A stretch of DNA of 20,352 nt from Burkholderiales bacterium (GCA_025354075.1 JANXNO010000584.1:1-20352), one strand, 5' to 3'; counted from the first letter of the stretch, positions 7,450 through 14,886 are shown. Translations and numbers: made by a program. The notes: generated by a model not told the origin, from the letters alone.

Positions 7450-8304
7450 ATGCTTAATCCAATGAAAAATACGACGTTTGCGCCACCGATCTTTCAGCCG
7501 GGGTTTGCGGTTCGGTTGCCGCTCTCGTTTGATGTCGTGCCGCTGCTTGCAGAGGTCCATGCGTTGGGCGCAGAGCCCTGGCGCGTGCACTTCAATACGG
7601 GCTACCACGACGGCGGATGGAGTGGCTTTGTGCTGCAATCAAAGGGTGGTGAAGCCGACTCCCTCTACGTACCGACGACAGAGGCCTCATCGAATTTGCC
7701 GCAGCCATCCGCGTTCGCCGGAGAGTGCCCCGTGCTGATGCAGGTCATTGCGTCATTTCAATGCACCGTCAAAGCTGCGCGTGTTTTGCGACTCGCTGCC
7801 GGAGCGACGATTCGCGAGCATCACGACGCGGATCTCATTTGGAGCGATGGTGAAGCGCGATTGCACATTCCGCTCGCGACGAATCCCGACGTGGCCTTTT
7901 ACGTTGACGATCAGCGCGTGCGCATGTTGGCTGGGGAGTGCTGGTACCTGAATTTGTCAAAATCGCATCGCGTGCAGAATCGTGGCATAACTGAGCGCGT
8001 GCATCTGGTGCTCGACTGCGGTGTTAACGACTGGCTCGCGGAGCTTGTTCAGCACGGTACGCCGCCAACGATGGAGTCATTGCGAATGATCGATAAAGCA
8101 ACTGCGCACTTTCAGGCCTTCCGCGAAACCGTTTTCGGTGAGCATTCCTTAGCCGAAGAGCTGCGGTCATGCGGGGGATTGGATGAGTTGATGGCGCTTG
8201 CCGTGACCCGTGGTGCAGAGCTTGGATTTCACTTCTCTGTGGAAGACGTTCGCGCGCAGGTTAACCGCGCTCGACGGGACTGGATCGAGCAATGGATCGT
8301 ATGA
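7450..8304 (+). CDS. Aspartyl/asparaginyl beta-hydroxylase-like 2-oxoglutarate dioxygenase
   Basis: A 284-aa protein from the ATG at 7450; GTG 7432 and ATG 7462 are also possible and none has a good Shine-Dalgarno. The Asp_Arg_Hydrox-type jelly roll is clear: LRLAAGATIREHHDADLIW carries the Fe(II) pair (about His124, Asp126), RLHIPLATNPDVAFYVDD supplies the 2-oxoglutarate Arg (about 137), and GECWYLNLSKSHRVQNRG gives the distal His (about 173), followed by ERVHLVLDC. Known relatives hydroxylate Asp, Asn or other residues and small molecules using O2 and 2-oxoglutarate; the bacterial substrates are mostly unknown. The C-terminal 100 residues are an added helical region. The start of the sulfotransferase overlaps its end by 13 nt, so the two are probably coupled. 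A substrate within this cluster is inference. Confidence 0.88.
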   Translation: MLNPMKNTTFAPPIFQPGFAVRLPLSFDVVPLLAEVHALGAEPWRVHFNTGYHDGGWSGFVLQSKGGEADSLYVPTTEASSNLPQPSAFAGECPVLMQVIASFQCTVKAARVLRLAAGATIREHHDADLIWSDGEARLHIPLATNPDVAFYVDDQRVRMLAGECWYLNLSKSHRVQNRGITERVHLVLDCGVNDWLAELVQHGTPPTMESLRMIDKATAHFQAFRETVFGEHSLAEELRSCGGLDELMALAVTRGAELGFHFSVEDVRAQVNRARRDWIEQWIV

Positions 8305-9296
8305 ACGCTGGAGTCGGCTCAACGCTGGATTTCGCCGGTTGGCTTCCAATCCGGCTCTTCGTCAACGACCAAACCGTCTGGGTCGACTGGTGTTATCGCG
8401 GCGATGCCGCGCTGCGTGCGCCGTTTTTTCAGGACGATGCGCAGCGCCTTCTTCAACGTCCTTTCAATCTGGCCTTTCGCCGCTACACGCCGATCGCCGA
8501 GCTGGTTGCGTGGGCCAATCGGAACGCAATTCAAGTTCCGGTGGCATCGCTCAAAGCGTTCGTCGCGCATGTCTCGCGCTGCGGCTCGACTTTGATCAGT
8601 CAAATGCTCGCGCATCAACCGACTCATGTGATGATGTCGGAGCCGCCGATGCTCGACATGCTGATCAATATTCGTTATCGCCTGCCGGACATTTCGCGTG
8701 AGCAGCAGATTGAATGGCTACGCGCACTGCTCGCCGTGCTCGGGCAGGCCCCTGCGCAAGAACAACATCTGGTCATCAAGCTCGACGCCTGGCACATCGT
8801 CGAGCATGCGCTCATCAAAGACGCGTTTCCCGATGTGCGATGGATATTTTTGTATCGTGATCCAGTGGAGGTTGCCGCGTCACAGCTGGCGCAGCGTGCT
8901 AGTTACATGGTTCCGGGTATGGTCAGCGCAATATCTCGTCTGGTGGACTTGCAAACGATGACGGGTGTGTCGGCGGAAGCCCATATCGCTGCGGTGTTGG
9001 GCAAGTTCTTCGAGGCTGGTGCGCTGGTCTGTGAGCGAGGTGGGGCACTCGCCTTGAACTACCAGTCGTTGCCATCGGCGGTGTGGGGCACGTTGCGCGA
9101 AACGCTGGGACTCGCCGATGACACAGCAACGATTGCGTCGCTAGAGGCGAGTGCCGGGCGCGACGCCAAGACGCCACAAATGACGTTTGAGCCCGATTCA
9201 GCGCGCAAGCAGAGCGCCGCATCAGCGGCGTTGCGAGAAGCGGTGACGGCGAGCTGCGGTGCGGCTTATGAACGTTTACAGGCGATTGCCCGTTAG
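8292..9296 (+). CDS. Sulfotransferase-family protein
   Basis: A 334-aa protein. The 5'-phosphosulfate loop reads AHVSRCGSTLISQML (SRCGST at 95-100), and the 3'-phosphate motif is WIFLYRDPVEVAASQL (Arg-Asp-Pro at 189-191), the two hallmarks of PAPS-dependent sulfotransferases. The N-terminal about 85 residues (FAGWLPIRLFVNDQTVWVDW) form a separate domain seen in related bacterial proteins. The enzyme should transfer sulfate from PAPS to a hydroxyl or amine; the acceptor cannot be read. It overlaps the dioxygenase gene by 13 nt, suggesting hydroxylation and sulfation may act on the same target. A separate APS kinase gene lies about 600 nt downstream and could feed it with PAPS. The stop is followed by a weak hairpin and seven T. 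Confidence 0.88.
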   Translation: MDRMNAGVGSTLDFAGWLPIRLFVNDQTVWVDWCYRGDAALRAPFFQDDAQRLLQRPFNLAFRRYTPIAELVAWANRNAIQVPVASLKAFVAHVSRCGSTLISQMLAHQPTHVMMSEPPMLDMLINIRYRLPDISREQQIEWLRALLAVLGQAPAQEQHLVIKLDAWHIVEHALIKDAFPDVRWIFLYRDPVEVAASQLAQRASYMVPGMVSAISRLVDLQTMTGVSAEAHIAAVLGKFFEAGALVCERGGALALNYQSLPSAVWGTLRETLGLADDTATIASLEASAGRDAKTPQMTFEPDSARKQSAASAALREAVTASCGAAYERLQAIAR

Positions 9297-9312
9297 TTTT
9301 TCGGCTTTTTTT
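9288..9312 (+). terminator. Possible rho-independent terminator after the sulfotransferase
   Basis: A short GCCCG/CGGC stem overlapping the stop codon is followed by seven T (9306-9312), just before the convergent HExxH gene. The stem is weak (about four pairs with a bulge), so this is a tentative call supported mainly by the T run and the convergent layout. Confidence 0.35.
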
Positions 9313-9313
9313 G

Positions 9314-9832
9314 CTATTCGGTCAGCCAGCGTTTCATTGACGGGTAACCAACCTCAGTTGCTTGATCCGTCGAAGGCGGATCAGCAAGACCTCGCCAGGT
9401 CAGTATCGGTACACCGATGTATCGCCGTTGGGCAAAATTTTCGATAAGCGAATTGGCACCGCCGCGATAGCCGTCCTCGTGAAAAACAACCGACGGAGCT
9501 AGTCCCAAATGCAACGCCGCAGCGTACGACCACGCGATGGCCCCCATTTCATTGCCACCATTGTCCCCGACGTTTTCGTGGAGCAGTCTTCTCTCGACTG
9601 CGGGCACGACGGCAAGATGACCCGCCTCGTGCAGCAAGTCGCCGGGGTACCTGATTGCGGCGTGATCCACCACGAGCGCGCCACGCGCCACGGTGATACC
9701 GGGCAGCACGGTAGCGACGGTGATGGATTGCTCAATTACGTCGAGGTCGATGCTGCGAAGAAAGCCGATAATCGAGATGATGAGCTGCGCGTGCGCGAGG
9801 GACGGGGATTCGTCGTTGGTTAAGGATTGCAT
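9314..9832 (-). CDS. HExxH-motif hypothetical protein (possible metallopeptidase)
   Basis: A 172-aa minus-strand protein. LLHEAGHLAVV (HEAGH at 68-72) is a zinc-binding HExxH motif, and the helix NEMGAIAWSYAAALHLG has a Glu (residue 95) suitably placed as a third, gluzincin-like ligand. The first 60 residues predict helices (AQLIISIIGFLRSIDL) and a VLPGITVARGALVVD strand region like the segment before the motif in small metallopeptidase-like proteins. No signal peptide is evident. The small size and the missing substrate lobe mean activity is uncertain. It is convergent with the sulfotransferase and divergent from the APS kinase. A role in processing cluster products is only a suggestion. Confidence 0.75.
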   Translation of the reverse strand: MQSLTNDESPSLAHAQLIISIIGFLRSIDLDVIEQSITVATVLPGITVARGALVVDHAAIRYPGDLLHEAGHLAVVPAVERRLLHENVGDNGGNEMGAIAWSYAAALHLGLAPSVVFHEDGYRGGANSLIENFAQRRYIGVPILTWRGLADPPSTDQATEVGYPSMKRWLTE

Positions 9833-9925
9833 CTTTTGATTTTCGACCGGAATCGCGGTGTGGAACGGCGTTTCCGCAAATTATTCTTCGTTCAAATGCC
9901 ACGTCTTCACAGCGACTAATTGACG
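9833..9925. promoter_or_regulatory. Divergent spacer between HExxH and APS kinase genes
   Basis: A 93-nt divergent gap that must hold the promoter of at least one flanking gene. An AT-rich patch around 9876-9898 on the plus strand could contain a -10 element, but no good pair with a -35 can be defined. Confidence 0.25.
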
Positions 9926-10486
9926 ATGCCACAACCATCTCTTCAACCCACCGTGCTCTGGCTTACCGGATATTCAGGCGCGGGAAAAACCACTATTTCT
10001 GATCTTCTGAAAGCTGCGCTGGTCGAAGCGGGCAGCACATCAGTTGTGCTGGATGGAGATCAGATTCGGCGCGGCCTTTGCAGCGATTTGAGCTTTTCGG
10101 ACGCGGATCGTACCGAGAACATTCGTCGCGTCGCGGAGGTGGCTCGGGTGCTGGTCAACAGCGGCGTTGTGACAATCGTGGCGCTCATCTCACCGCTTCA
10201 CAAGGATCGGGAAATGGCACGCGCGAAGTTCGAAGCAGGTTCTTTCGTTGAAATTTTCGTTGACACACCGCTGGCGGTCGCCGAAGCACGCGACGTCAAG
10301 GGGCTTTACCGGCGGGCGCGAGCCGGGCAACTCACGCAATTCACGGGCGTTGATTCAGCTTACGAGCCACCCTTGCAGCCGGAGATTCATATCAACACGA
10401 CGGTGCTTTCCGCGACCGAAGCGGCCCACCGAATCTTGCTTTACCTTCGGCAGAATCGATCAGCCCTTCGGTACGGTTCGTTGTGA
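9926..10486 (+). CDS. cysC: Adenylyl-sulfate (APS) kinase
   Basis: A 186-aa protein that makes PAPS by phosphorylating adenylyl sulfate at the 3' position with ATP. The Walker A loop GYSGAGKT is at 15-22, followed by LDGDQIRRGLCSDLSFSDADRTENIRRVAEVA, an almost canonical APS kinase core, then LISPLHKDREMAR and RDVKGLYRRARAGQLTQFTGVDSAYEPP near the C terminus. The length fits a single-domain CysC; there is no ATP sulfurylase fusion and no cysDN genes nearby. An in-frame TTG at 9920 exists but ATG 9926 is preferred. The window holds no other sulfate-assimilation genes, so it probably serves the sulfotransferase at 8292-9296 rather than cysteine synthesis. That link is inference from context. Confidence 0.95.
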   Translation: MPQPSLQPTVLWLTGYSGAGKTTISDLLKAALVEAGSTSVVLDGDQIRRGLCSDLSFSDADRTENIRRVAEVARVLVNSGVVTIVALISPLHKDREMARAKFEAGSFVEIFVDTPLAVAEARDVKGLYRRARAGQLTQFTGVDSAYEPPLQPEIHINTTVLSATEAAHRILLYLRQNRSALRYGSL

Positions 10487-10702
10487 GTCAATCCGGCAAT
10501 CACCGCTGCGCTTGGGGTTATGGCCATATTTTCCAAAAAAGTCGAGTTATTCAATAATTGGCATCTATGCCCTTATTCAACGGGCATTTCAACGCAAAGC
10601 TATATGCGCTTGCGACACTTTCCCAATGGGTGTTGGCGCGGTTTTAACCCCGTTTTGCGTCTAGCTTCGTTACACCCATCTCATCCCCCAATTGGAGAGA
10701 CC
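10487..10702 (+). promoter_or_regulatory. Spacer upstream of the DUF2330 gene
   Basis: 216 nt with no convincing gene; an in-frame extension of the next gene back to 10520 has no recognisable content. It holds a short hairpin ATGCCC-N9-GGGCAT at 10567-10587 without a T run, and the ribosome-binding site GGAGAG just before ATG 10703. No confident promoter could be assigned. Confidence 0.35.
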
Positions 10703-12436
10703 ATGAGCGCCACGTCCGCTGCCCGCAGCCATCCTTCGCAACCCTGGTCGCGGGCTCGCAACCGATGGCGCTCCGCGCTCGCTGGCTGCTTGATCGGTAC
10801 TGCGGCACTGGTGTCGTTGTCGGCGAACGCCTTCTGTGGGTTCTATGCGGGCAAGGCGGACGCGAGCCTGTTCAATGAGGCGAGCCAGGTGATTCTGGTG
10901 CGCGACGGCAACCGCACCGTGCTGTCGATGCTGAACGACTATTCAGGGCCGCTCAACGAATTTGCACTGATCGTGCCCACGCCCACCGTGCTCAAGCAGG
11001 GTCAGGTGCGGGTGGCCGAGAAAACCACGTTTGAGCGGCTCGACGCGTATTCCAGCCCGCGCCTAGCCGAGTATCACGACACCGATCCCTGCCAGATGAA
11101 TTTCAGCTGGGGGCAGCAGATGTATCCGAGGACGATGTACGCGCCCATGGCGGCAGCGGGCGGGATGCGCTCCGAATCGATGCTGAAGAAAGACAAGGCG
11201 CTTGGCGTCACGGTCGAGGCGCAGTACACGCTGGAGGAATACGACATCGTGAGCCTGTCGGCGACGCAGTCTGACGGGCTTGAGACCTGGCTACAGGACA
11301 ACGGCTACAAGATTCCGAAAGGCGCGAGCGCAGCGCTCAAACCGTACATCAATCAGGGCATGAAATTCTTCGTGGCGAAGGTCAACTTGAAGGAGCAGAC
11401 GCGGCTCGGCTACAGCACGCTGCGCCCGCTGCAATTTGCCTTTGAGAGCGAAAAATTCATGCTGCCGATGCGCCTTGGCATGTTGAATGCGCCGCCGAAC
11501 AAACCACAGGATTTGATCGTCTATGTGCTCAGCAAAAACGGTCGCGTCGAGAGCAGCAACTACCGCACCGCCAAGCTTCCGGCCAACGAAAATTTGCCAC
11601 CATTTGTGAAGCCAAAATTCAAGGAGTTCTACAAGGCGCTCTACGACACGTCCACCGCACGCGAGGACTATCGCGCGGTGTTCACGGAATACTTTTGGGA
11701 TATGGGCTGGTGCGATCCGTGTGCCGCTGATCCGCTGTCTGCGGTGGAGCTGCGCAAGGCCGGTGTGTTCTGGGTGGGCGGAGAAGATATACAGGTTGCG
11801 CCGGGTTCGGCACCGCCGCTGCCTGGCACATCGCGCTTGCTGCGGCCGCCGATGCCGCCTTCCGGCGGCGGAGCACAGCCAGTGCTTTTGACGCGGCTGC
11901 ACGTGCGCTACACCGCGAACACTTTCCCTGAGGACTTGATGTTCACGCAGACCAAAGACCGGCAAAACTGGCAAACCCGTTACGTGATCCAGAACCCGTA
12001 TGCCAGCAGCGTCGCCGCCTGCTCCGAGAAAACCGGCAGAGCAGATTGCGAGGCGATGTGCCGTGAGCGCATGACCAACGTCGAACGCATGATCAGTGAC
12101 GCCAAAGGCAACAGCTCAGGGCTGCCAGACGTATACGCCAACAAATCTTCATCCGTATTGATGAGTGATTGCGCGAGGAGTTGCAGCGACAGCAAACGCG
12201 GCGCGATGGAGGCCGCCAGCAAATACTACGAACGCGAGTTGCCGGAGCGTCTCGCCCGCGAGAAGCAGACGCTCGCCAAACTCACCGGCTGGTCGATGGC
12301 GGACATCGACAAGATGGGCGGCTCGGTGGGCGGTGTGAAGCCAGTGGGCACGGGTGACGTGCAGGTGCCGGATACACGGACGTGGTGGCAGAAACTGTTT
12401 GGTTTGAACACGGTGAAACGCGCCGCTGCGGGGTAG
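10703..12436 (+). CDS. Secreted DUF2330-domain protein
   Basis: A 577-aa protein; ATG 10703 is chosen because it has a GGAGAG site and gives a proper signal peptide (basic RARNRWR, hydrophobic core, cleavage near ANA-FCGFYAG at about residue 43). The mature protein starts with CGFYAG and continues ASQVILVRDGNRTVLSMLNDYSGPLNEFALIVPTPTVL, the DUF2330 signature. Cys-rich elements follow: DTDPCQ, GWCDPCAADP, AACSEKTGRADCEAMC and SDCARSCSD, probably disulfide-bonded in the periplasm. A Pro/Gly-rich linker (LRPPMPPSGGGAQP) splits two halves, and the C-terminal TWWQKLFGL may be a short membrane-associated segment. The function of DUF2330 is not known to me. The next gene, an RnfD/NqrB-like membrane protein, is a plausible partner. 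Confidence 0.88.
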   Translation: MSATSAARSHPSQPWSRARNRWRSALAGCLIGTAALVSLSANAFCGFYAGKADASLFNEASQVILVRDGNRTVLSMLNDYSGPLNEFALIVPTPTVLKQGQVRVAEKTTFERLDAYSSPRLAEYHDTDPCQMNFSWGQQMYPRTMYAPMAAAGGMRSESMLKKDKALGVTVEAQYTLEEYDIVSLSATQSDGLETWLQDNGYKIPKGASAALKPYINQGMKFFVAKVNLKEQTRLGYSTLRPLQFAFESEKFMLPMRLGMLNAPPNKPQDLIVYVLSKNGRVESSNYRTAKLPANENLPPFVKPKFKEFYKALYDTSTAREDYRAVFTEYFWDMGWCDPCAADPLSAVELRKAGVFWVGGEDIQVAPGSAPPLPGTSRLLRPPMPPSGGGAQPVLLTRLHVRYTANTFPEDLMFTQTKDRQNWQTRYVIQNPYASSVAACSEKTGRADCEAMCRERMTNVERMISDAKGNSSGLPDVYANKSSSVLMSDCARSCSDSKRGAMEAASKYYERELPERLAREKQTLAKLTGWSMADIDKMGGSVGGVKPVGTGDVQVPDTRTWWQKLFGLNTVKRAAAG

Positions 12437-12479
12437 CGCGATGATCACAACCAATGATGTTGCGATGAAGTGGAATATT

Positions 12480-12576
12480 TTGGCAGGGTGGGCAGCCTCT
12501 GCCCACCAAGGCGTGGGGAGTCAACCATGTCTCGATTAGCCAACGCTTGGCGGGCACGGGGTGCCCACCCTACCTA
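12480..12576. repeat. GC-rich inverted-repeat element over the next gene's start region
   Basis: Outer arms 12482-12494 (GGCAGGGTGGGCA) and 12563-12575 (TGCCCACCCTACC) are inverted with one mismatch. Inside lie a perfect hairpin GGTGGGCAG-CCT-CTGCCCACC (12487-12507) and a smaller one GGGCAC-GGG-GTGCCC (12552-12566). This GGTGGGCA/TGCCCACC style is typical of short dispersed repeats in betaproteobacterial chromosomes. It overlaps two of the three possible starts of the membrane protein gene. Confidence 0.7.
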
Positions 12577-12592
12577 TTCGTTCGTCGCATGG

Positions 12593-13438
12593 ATGGCAAG
12601 CCGAGCGCGACCATTCGCCATCGACGCACGCTGGTTTCAGATTCTGTTCCTTCTGAGCTTTCTGATCTTCGGCGCGCTAGCGCGGGACTTCGCGTTGACA
12701 TGGCCACAGGTAGCACTGACTTTTGCGTCTGCGCTGGCCACGCAAGCCGCATGGCAGTGGGGGCTCCGGCTACCCAACCGCGCAAGCTGGAGCGGCTACC
12801 TGAGCGCCATCGTGTCGGGCTTCGGCATCTCGATACTGGTACGCGCCGATTCGCTCTGGGTGCATCCGCTACTCGCAGCGATTGCGATGTCATCAAAATA
12901 TCTGCTGCGTGCCGGGCCAGCCACTTGCCGCAGCCACATCGCCAATCCCGCGAATCTCGCCGCCTTTGCCGCATGGTTCTGGATTCCCGGCGCGTGGTTG
13001 TCGCCGGGGCAATGGGGTTCGGAGTCGCTCGCGGCGCTGTGGTTTCTGGCGCTCGGCGGGCTGGTCACGCAACGCATTCAACGCTGCGACATCGGCCTCA
13101 CGTTTCTTGGCTCATGGGCCGCGTTGCTAGCGGCACGTGTGATCTGGCTCGACTACAGCGCCGCAGTCGGTTTAAGCATGTGGACACAGCAAATCAGCAA
13201 TGGCGCAACGCTGCTGTTCGCGTTCTTCATGATCTCCGACCCGATGACCACGCCGCAACGGCGAAGCTCGCGGGTAGCCTATGCAATCGCGGTCGCTGCT
13301 GCTGCGTTTGTCTGGCAATTTTTGTTCTACAAGCCGCATGGCTTGATCGTCGTGTTATTTGCCGCCAGCGCCCTGGTGCCGATTATCAACTGGGCGCTGC
13401 CCGGGCAGAGATTCGAATGGCAGCAAGCTGCCGTTTAG
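12593..13438 (+). CDS. RnfD/NqrB-like polytopic membrane protein
   Basis: A 281-aa protein from ATG 12593 (MASRARPFAIDARWFQILFLLSF). Earlier in-frame ATGs at 12470 and 12527 would add residues encoded by the repeat element, so they are disfavoured. About nine to ten hydrophobic segments cover the chain. The segment NGATLLFAFFMISDPMTTP is close to the RnfD/NqrB region, where a Thr in a G-A-T context carries covalent FMN and an F-M-x-x-D-P motif follows; the C terminus HGLIVVLFAASALVPIINW also fits. RnfD/NqrB are subunits of ion-translocating oxidoreductases, but no RnfABCEG or Nqr subunit is present here, so this is a stand-alone relative, perhaps an electron-transfer or flavin-binding membrane protein working with the DUF2330 protein. 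The TAG stop overlaps a following palindrome. Confidence 0.75.
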   Translation: MASRARPFAIDARWFQILFLLSFLIFGALARDFALTWPQVALTFASALATQAAWQWGLRLPNRASWSGYLSAIVSGFGISILVRADSLWVHPLLAAIAMSSKYLLRAGPATCRSHIANPANLAAFAAWFWIPGAWLSPGQWGSESLAALWFLALGGLVTQRIQRCDIGLTFLGSWAALLAARVIWLDYSAAVGLSMWTQQISNGATLLFAFFMISDPMTTPQRRSSRVAYAIAVAAAAFVWQFLFYKPHGLIVVLFAASALVPIINWALPGQRFEWQQAAV

Positions 13439-13457
13439 GGTGCATGCAGCGCACCCT
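13437..13457. repeat. Short palindrome between the RnfD-like and dinB-like genes
   Basis: AGGGTGC-N7-GCACCCT, with its first bases inside the TAG stop codon of the upstream gene. There is no T run. The sequence TATACT follows directly (13457-13462), only six bases before the next ATG, so if it is a -10 box the transcript would be leaderless. Confidence 0.5.
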
Positions 13458-13468
13458 ATACTTTACGC

Positions 13469-13993
13469 ATGATTTCCATTGACTATTGCAAGCGATTCGC
13501 CCGCTACAACCGCTGGCAAAACCAGTCCATCTATGGCGCTGCCGCGACGTTGCCGGACGGCACACGCAAGCGCAATATGGGGGCATTTTTCAAGAGCATT
13601 CACGGCACCTTGAATCATTTGGTGGTGGCTGATCAGTTGTGGCTGGATCGGCTGGACGGTGTGCCAACCAGCATCACCTCGCTTGATCAGGAGCTGCACG
13701 ACGACTTCGACGCGTTAACGCGTAAACGCGAGCACACGGACAACCGGCTGGATCGATTTATTGCGTCGCTCGCGGAAGCGGGCTTGCATGGCACCCTTAC
13801 CTTCCGCCGACTGTCCGGTGACAAGGGAGAGTTGACGCTGCCAATGCCGATTGTGATGATGCAGTTGTTCAATCACCAGACACACCATCGCGGTCAGGTC
13901 ACGACCTTGCTGATGCAATGCGGCGTCAACGTGGGTGTGACCGATTTTCCGATGTTGCCTGCGGATTTTGCATCGCCCGTGTTTGGGATATGA
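13469..13993 (+). CDS. DinB-family four-helix metal-binding protein
   Basis: A 174-aa protein starting MISIDYCKRFARYNRWQNQSIY, the typical first helix of DinB-like proteins. The three metal-binding His are visible: His50 in GTLNHLVVADQLWLDRL, and His136 and His140 in FNHQTHHRGQVTTLLMQCG. The end, GVTDFPMLP, also matches. DinB-fold proteins include damage-induced proteins and thiol-S-transferases (bacillithiol or mycothiol type); in proteobacteria the activity is generally unknown. No LexA box was recognised upstream, so the family name should not imply SOS control. Its stop and the ATG of the next gene overlap as ATGA. Confidence 0.92.
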   Translation: MISIDYCKRFARYNRWQNQSIYGAAATLPDGTRKRNMGAFFKSIHGTLNHLVVADQLWLDRLDGVPTSITSLDQELHDDFDALTRKREHTDNRLDRFIASLAEAGLHGTLTFRRLSGDKGELTLPMPIVMMQLFNHQTHHRGQVTTLLMQCGVNVGVTDFPMLPADFASPVFGI

Positions 13994-14886
13994 ACGTACG
14001 TGAACTCGCTGACGTAGACGCACTGTGGCGAGCTGCCGAAGCGTATTTGTCGCGCGATCCAGCCAACAATACCCATCAACTCAGCGCAGCGAAACGCATC
14101 AAGGAGCTCGGCGCCCGACACGGAGAGCGTTTCTTCGTCGTCTACGCCGACGACACGGCCCACGAGCTGCTTGCAAGTGCGATCTACGTGGATTCAAAGG
14201 CGCTGTTTCTGGCGACGATGCCGCCAGAGGCAGCCAGCGCCCTGGCGCGGCATTTGCGCGCTAGTGACGTACCTCTCTGCGGTGTAATTGGCAGGCGCGA
14301 TTTGCTTCCGTCGTTCACGGATTCGTACGCGAAAACCTTCTCGACTCACGTTGAACTGATGCTCTATCAGCTCATGAAAGTGCCCGACTACGGTCGCGCC
14401 ACAGGCCACGCCCGTTTAGCGACAGTCGACGATCTTGATCTGCTTATCGAGTGGCATCGCGCCTTTGAAATTGAAGTCGGCATGCTCAATGTACCCACGC
14501 CGCTTGCGGAACGTGTTGCACTGCGCATCACCCATCAGCAACTGATTCTGTGGATCGTCGATGGCATCGCGGTGAGCATGGCTGGCGCGAATCCGCTTCC
14601 GGCTGCCTCTGCGCGCATCGGCCCGGTGTACACGCCACCGACCCTACGCGGGCATGGTTATGCGCAAGCCGTAACCGCTGCGGCGAGCGAGCACGTACAA
14701 CGCGACAACCCGCGCACCGTATTCCTGTTCACGGATGCCGTTAATCCCGCAAGCAACAAGGCCTATCAGCGGATTGGCTATGTGCACCAGTCGGATCACG
14801 CGCATCTGCTTTTTGACGCCAGCGACGCCCGCGCGCCGTTGCTACGGGCTGAAGGCATTGCGATTTCACCAAGGAAGAACCCATGA
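13990..14886 (+). CDS. GNAT-family acetyltransferase, two-lobed
   Basis: A 298-aa protein from the ATG at 13990, which overlaps the previous stop (ATGA). An in-frame extension to 13918 lies inside the dinB-like gene and is rejected. The C-terminal lobe has the acetyl-CoA site IGPVYTPPTLRGHGYAQAVTAAASEH, then FLFTDAVNPASNKAYQRIGYVHQSD, a standard GNAT motif A/B pair (consensus R/Q-x-x-G-x-A/G, here RGHGYA). The N-terminal lobe (about 1-140) looks like a degenerate GNAT fold without the loop. The substrate cannot be inferred. Its TGA overlaps the next ATG as ATGA, so it is translationally coupled on both sides. Confidence 0.87.
   Translation: MNVRELADVDALWRAAEAYLSRDPANNTHQLSAAKRIKELGARHGERFFVVYADDTAHELLASAIYVDSKALFLATMPPEAASALARHLRASDVPLCGVIGRRDLLPSFTDSYAKTFSTHVELMLYQLMKVPDYGRATGHARLATVDDLDLLIEWHRAFEIEVGMLNVPTPLAERVALRITHQQLILWIVDGIAVSMAGANPLPAASARIGPVYTPPTLRGHGYAQAVTAAASEHVQRDNPRTVFLFTDAVNPASNKAYQRIGYVHQSDHAHLLFDASDARAPLLRAEGIAISPRKNP

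Noticed and set aside
10520..10702. 61-residue N-terminal extension of the DUF2330 protein
   Set aside because: It would bury the signal peptide, has no recognisable content, and the ATG at 10703 has a good ribosome-binding site.
12547..13482. 311-codon frame overlapping the RnfD-like gene on the same strand
   Set aside because: The translation is Arg/His-rich with no membrane segments, while the other frame gives a clean polytopic membrane protein with family motifs.
13469..13993. SOS control of the DinB-family gene
   Set aside because: No CTG-N10-CAG-type LexA box was recognised upstream; the family name alone is not evidence.
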